Shown here: positions 7,002 to 7,658 of the stretch, piece after piece
How positions within the stretch are numbered: position 1 is the first letter of the stretch
Layout: every line of letters begins with the position of its first letter
Source of the DNA: Thermodesulfobacteriales bacterium
GTDB taxonomy: Bacteria; Desulfobacterota; Thermodesulfobacteria; Thermodesulfobacteriales; Thermodesulfatatoraceae
DNA length: 7,658 nt
Assembly: GCA_026985945.1 (NCBI GenBank)
Contig: JALSPN010000230.1
Location: forward strand, 1 to 7,658
Direction: 5' to 3'
Made by a program: the position numbers and the translations under genes
The notes under the pieces: generated by a model
Told to the model about the DNA's origin: nothing
Databases searched by the model: none
Seen by the model: the letters and a program-made list of their open reading frames with translations, nothing else

Positions 7002-7658
7002 CTAATCCCTGAACTGATAGGAGTAGTAAAGGACTATGCCTTTTTGGCGAGCATATTCGGCTACCTCTGGTGCAGAAATCATGTGGGTAATAAGCACTAA
7101 AAATGTCTTCGGAAAAATTCCCTCAAGGGGCTTTATTTTTCGTCTCAAAAACCGATCTATATCCTTTTTGGAAAGCTGGGCTTTAGCCTCCCCGAGAATA
7201 ACCAGTTCTTCCCCTTCCCTTTGAGCCCTGCCAAATATGTTAACCTCCAGATCTCGCCCCTTTTGATCTTTAACAAAAGTCCTTATCAAGGGCTCCAGAA
7301 GCTCAAGACCATAGTCTTCTTTCAAAAGTCGTGGAAGATAACGATAAGCCTCATTCTCAAGCGTATAACCCACTGTAATACTAAGACCACCCACCTGCTT
7401 TTTAATCTCACCCATTTCGTCTTTCATTTTACCCATTTCACTGGCAAGGATCCGGACATCTTCCGTGAGCTGGTCAACCCGCTGGGTGAGCTGATCCATC
7501 CTCTCCGTGAGCTGGTCAACCCTCTCGGTGAGCTGATCCATCCTCTCCGTGAGCTGATCAACCCGCTTGGTGAGCTGATCCATTCTCTCTGTGAGCTGGT
7601 CAACCCGCTGGGTAAGCTGATCCATTCTCTCTGTAAGCTGGTCAACCCTCTGGGTGAG
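7002..7658 (-). CDS. Coiled-coil protein with C-terminal PD-(D/E)XK nuclease-like domain (DUF3782-like), 5' partial
   Basis: The frame is open to the right edge (218 residues visible). The ATG at 7625 is the Met of a heptad rather than a reliable start, so the true start is off-window. The N-terminal part is a run of seven-residue units of the type (V/M)DQLTER, with V or M at a and L at d, continued by four looser heptads (VRILASE, MGKMKDE, MGEIKKQ, VGGLSIT). The C-terminal domain (about the last 120 residues) has an Asp in KGRDLEVNIFG and an E-x-K in ILGEAKAQLS, preceded by a helix with Glu (ENEAYRYL); this order fits the PD-(D/E)XK fold. Counting from the Met at 7625 these are Asp125, Glu146 and Lys148. 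Similar coiled-coil/nuclease-like proteins occur in thermophiles and are mostly of unknown function. Whether it cuts DNA is unknown. No signal peptide or TM segment is visible, so it is probably cytoplasmic. Confidence 0.82.
   Translation of the reverse strand, partial: LTQRVDQLTERMDQLTQRVDQLTERMDQLTKRVDQLTERMDQLTERVDQLTERMDQLTQRVDQLTEDVRILASEMGKMKDEMGEIKKQVGGLSITVGYTLENEAYRYLPRLLKEDYGLELLEPLIRTFVKDQKGRDLEVNIFGRAQREGEELVILGEAKAQLSKKDIDRFLRRKIKPLEGIFPKTFLVLITHMISAPEVAEYARQKGIVLYYSYQFRD
7458..7658 (-). repeat. In-frame 21-bp tandem repeat (42-bp higher-order unit) encoding heptads
   Basis: About 9.6 copies of a 21-base unit encode (V/M)DQLT(E/Q/K)(R/D) and continue past the right edge. V-type and M-type units alternate strictly, so the underlying period is 42 bases. 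Copies differ by scattered, often synonymous changes. Gain or loss of units keeps the reading frame and changes only the length of the coiled coil. Confidence 0.93.

Noticed and set aside
7623..7625. ATG as the start of the nuclease-like gene
   Set aside because: The same frame continues upstream to the window edge with more heptads (LTQRVDQLTER), so this Met is a repeat residue and the gene is truncated.
7458..7658. CRISPR array suggested by regular repeats
   Set aside because: The 21-bp units are contiguous with no spacers and encode heptads in frame; it is a coding tandem repeat.

Overview
The window looks like ordinary chromosome from a moderately GC-rich, Gram-negative, probably thermophilic bacterium. 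The Lon-like AAA protease family, the periplasmic lytic transglycosylase and the coiled-coil PD-(D/E)XK-like protein would suit a Thermodesulfobacteria-like or deltaproteobacterial lineage. That placement is inferred from gene flavour, since no rRNA or other phylogenetic marker is present. I see no CRISPR array, insertion sequence, tRNA or rRNA gene, prophage or attachment site.

Layout: the left quarter (2-1969, + strand) is the 3' portion of a Lon-like ATP-dependent protease whose start and Walker A region lie off the left edge. It meets secDF (2004-4592, - strand) tail to tail, with a perfect 11-bp hairpin between the stops that can terminate both genes. The rest of the window is read on the - strand. 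From right to left it holds a 5'-truncated coiled-coil/nuclease-like protein (7002-7658), a 142-bp intergenic region with a likely promoter and a strong Shine-Dalgarno, an MltD-type lytic transglycosylase with LysM domains (5576-6859), a ZnuA-like zinc/manganese-binding periplasmic protein (4686-5579) overlapping it by ATGA, a 93-bp gap with a possible promoter, and a fused SecD-SecF translocation subunit.

Most of the window concerns the cell envelope and protein quality. SecDF uses the proton gradient to help pull proteins through SecYEG. The transglycosylase and the metal-binding protein both carry export signals and should act in the periplasm. The Lon-like protease probably acts on cytoplasmic proteins.

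Nothing here amounts to a clearly new system. The parts most worth a second look are the long heptad-repeat coiled coil fused to a PD-(D/E)XK-like domain, built on a 21/42-bp tandem DNA repeat that runs off the right edge, and the translational coupling of a cell-wall hydrolase to a metal-binding protein with no transporter genes beside it.
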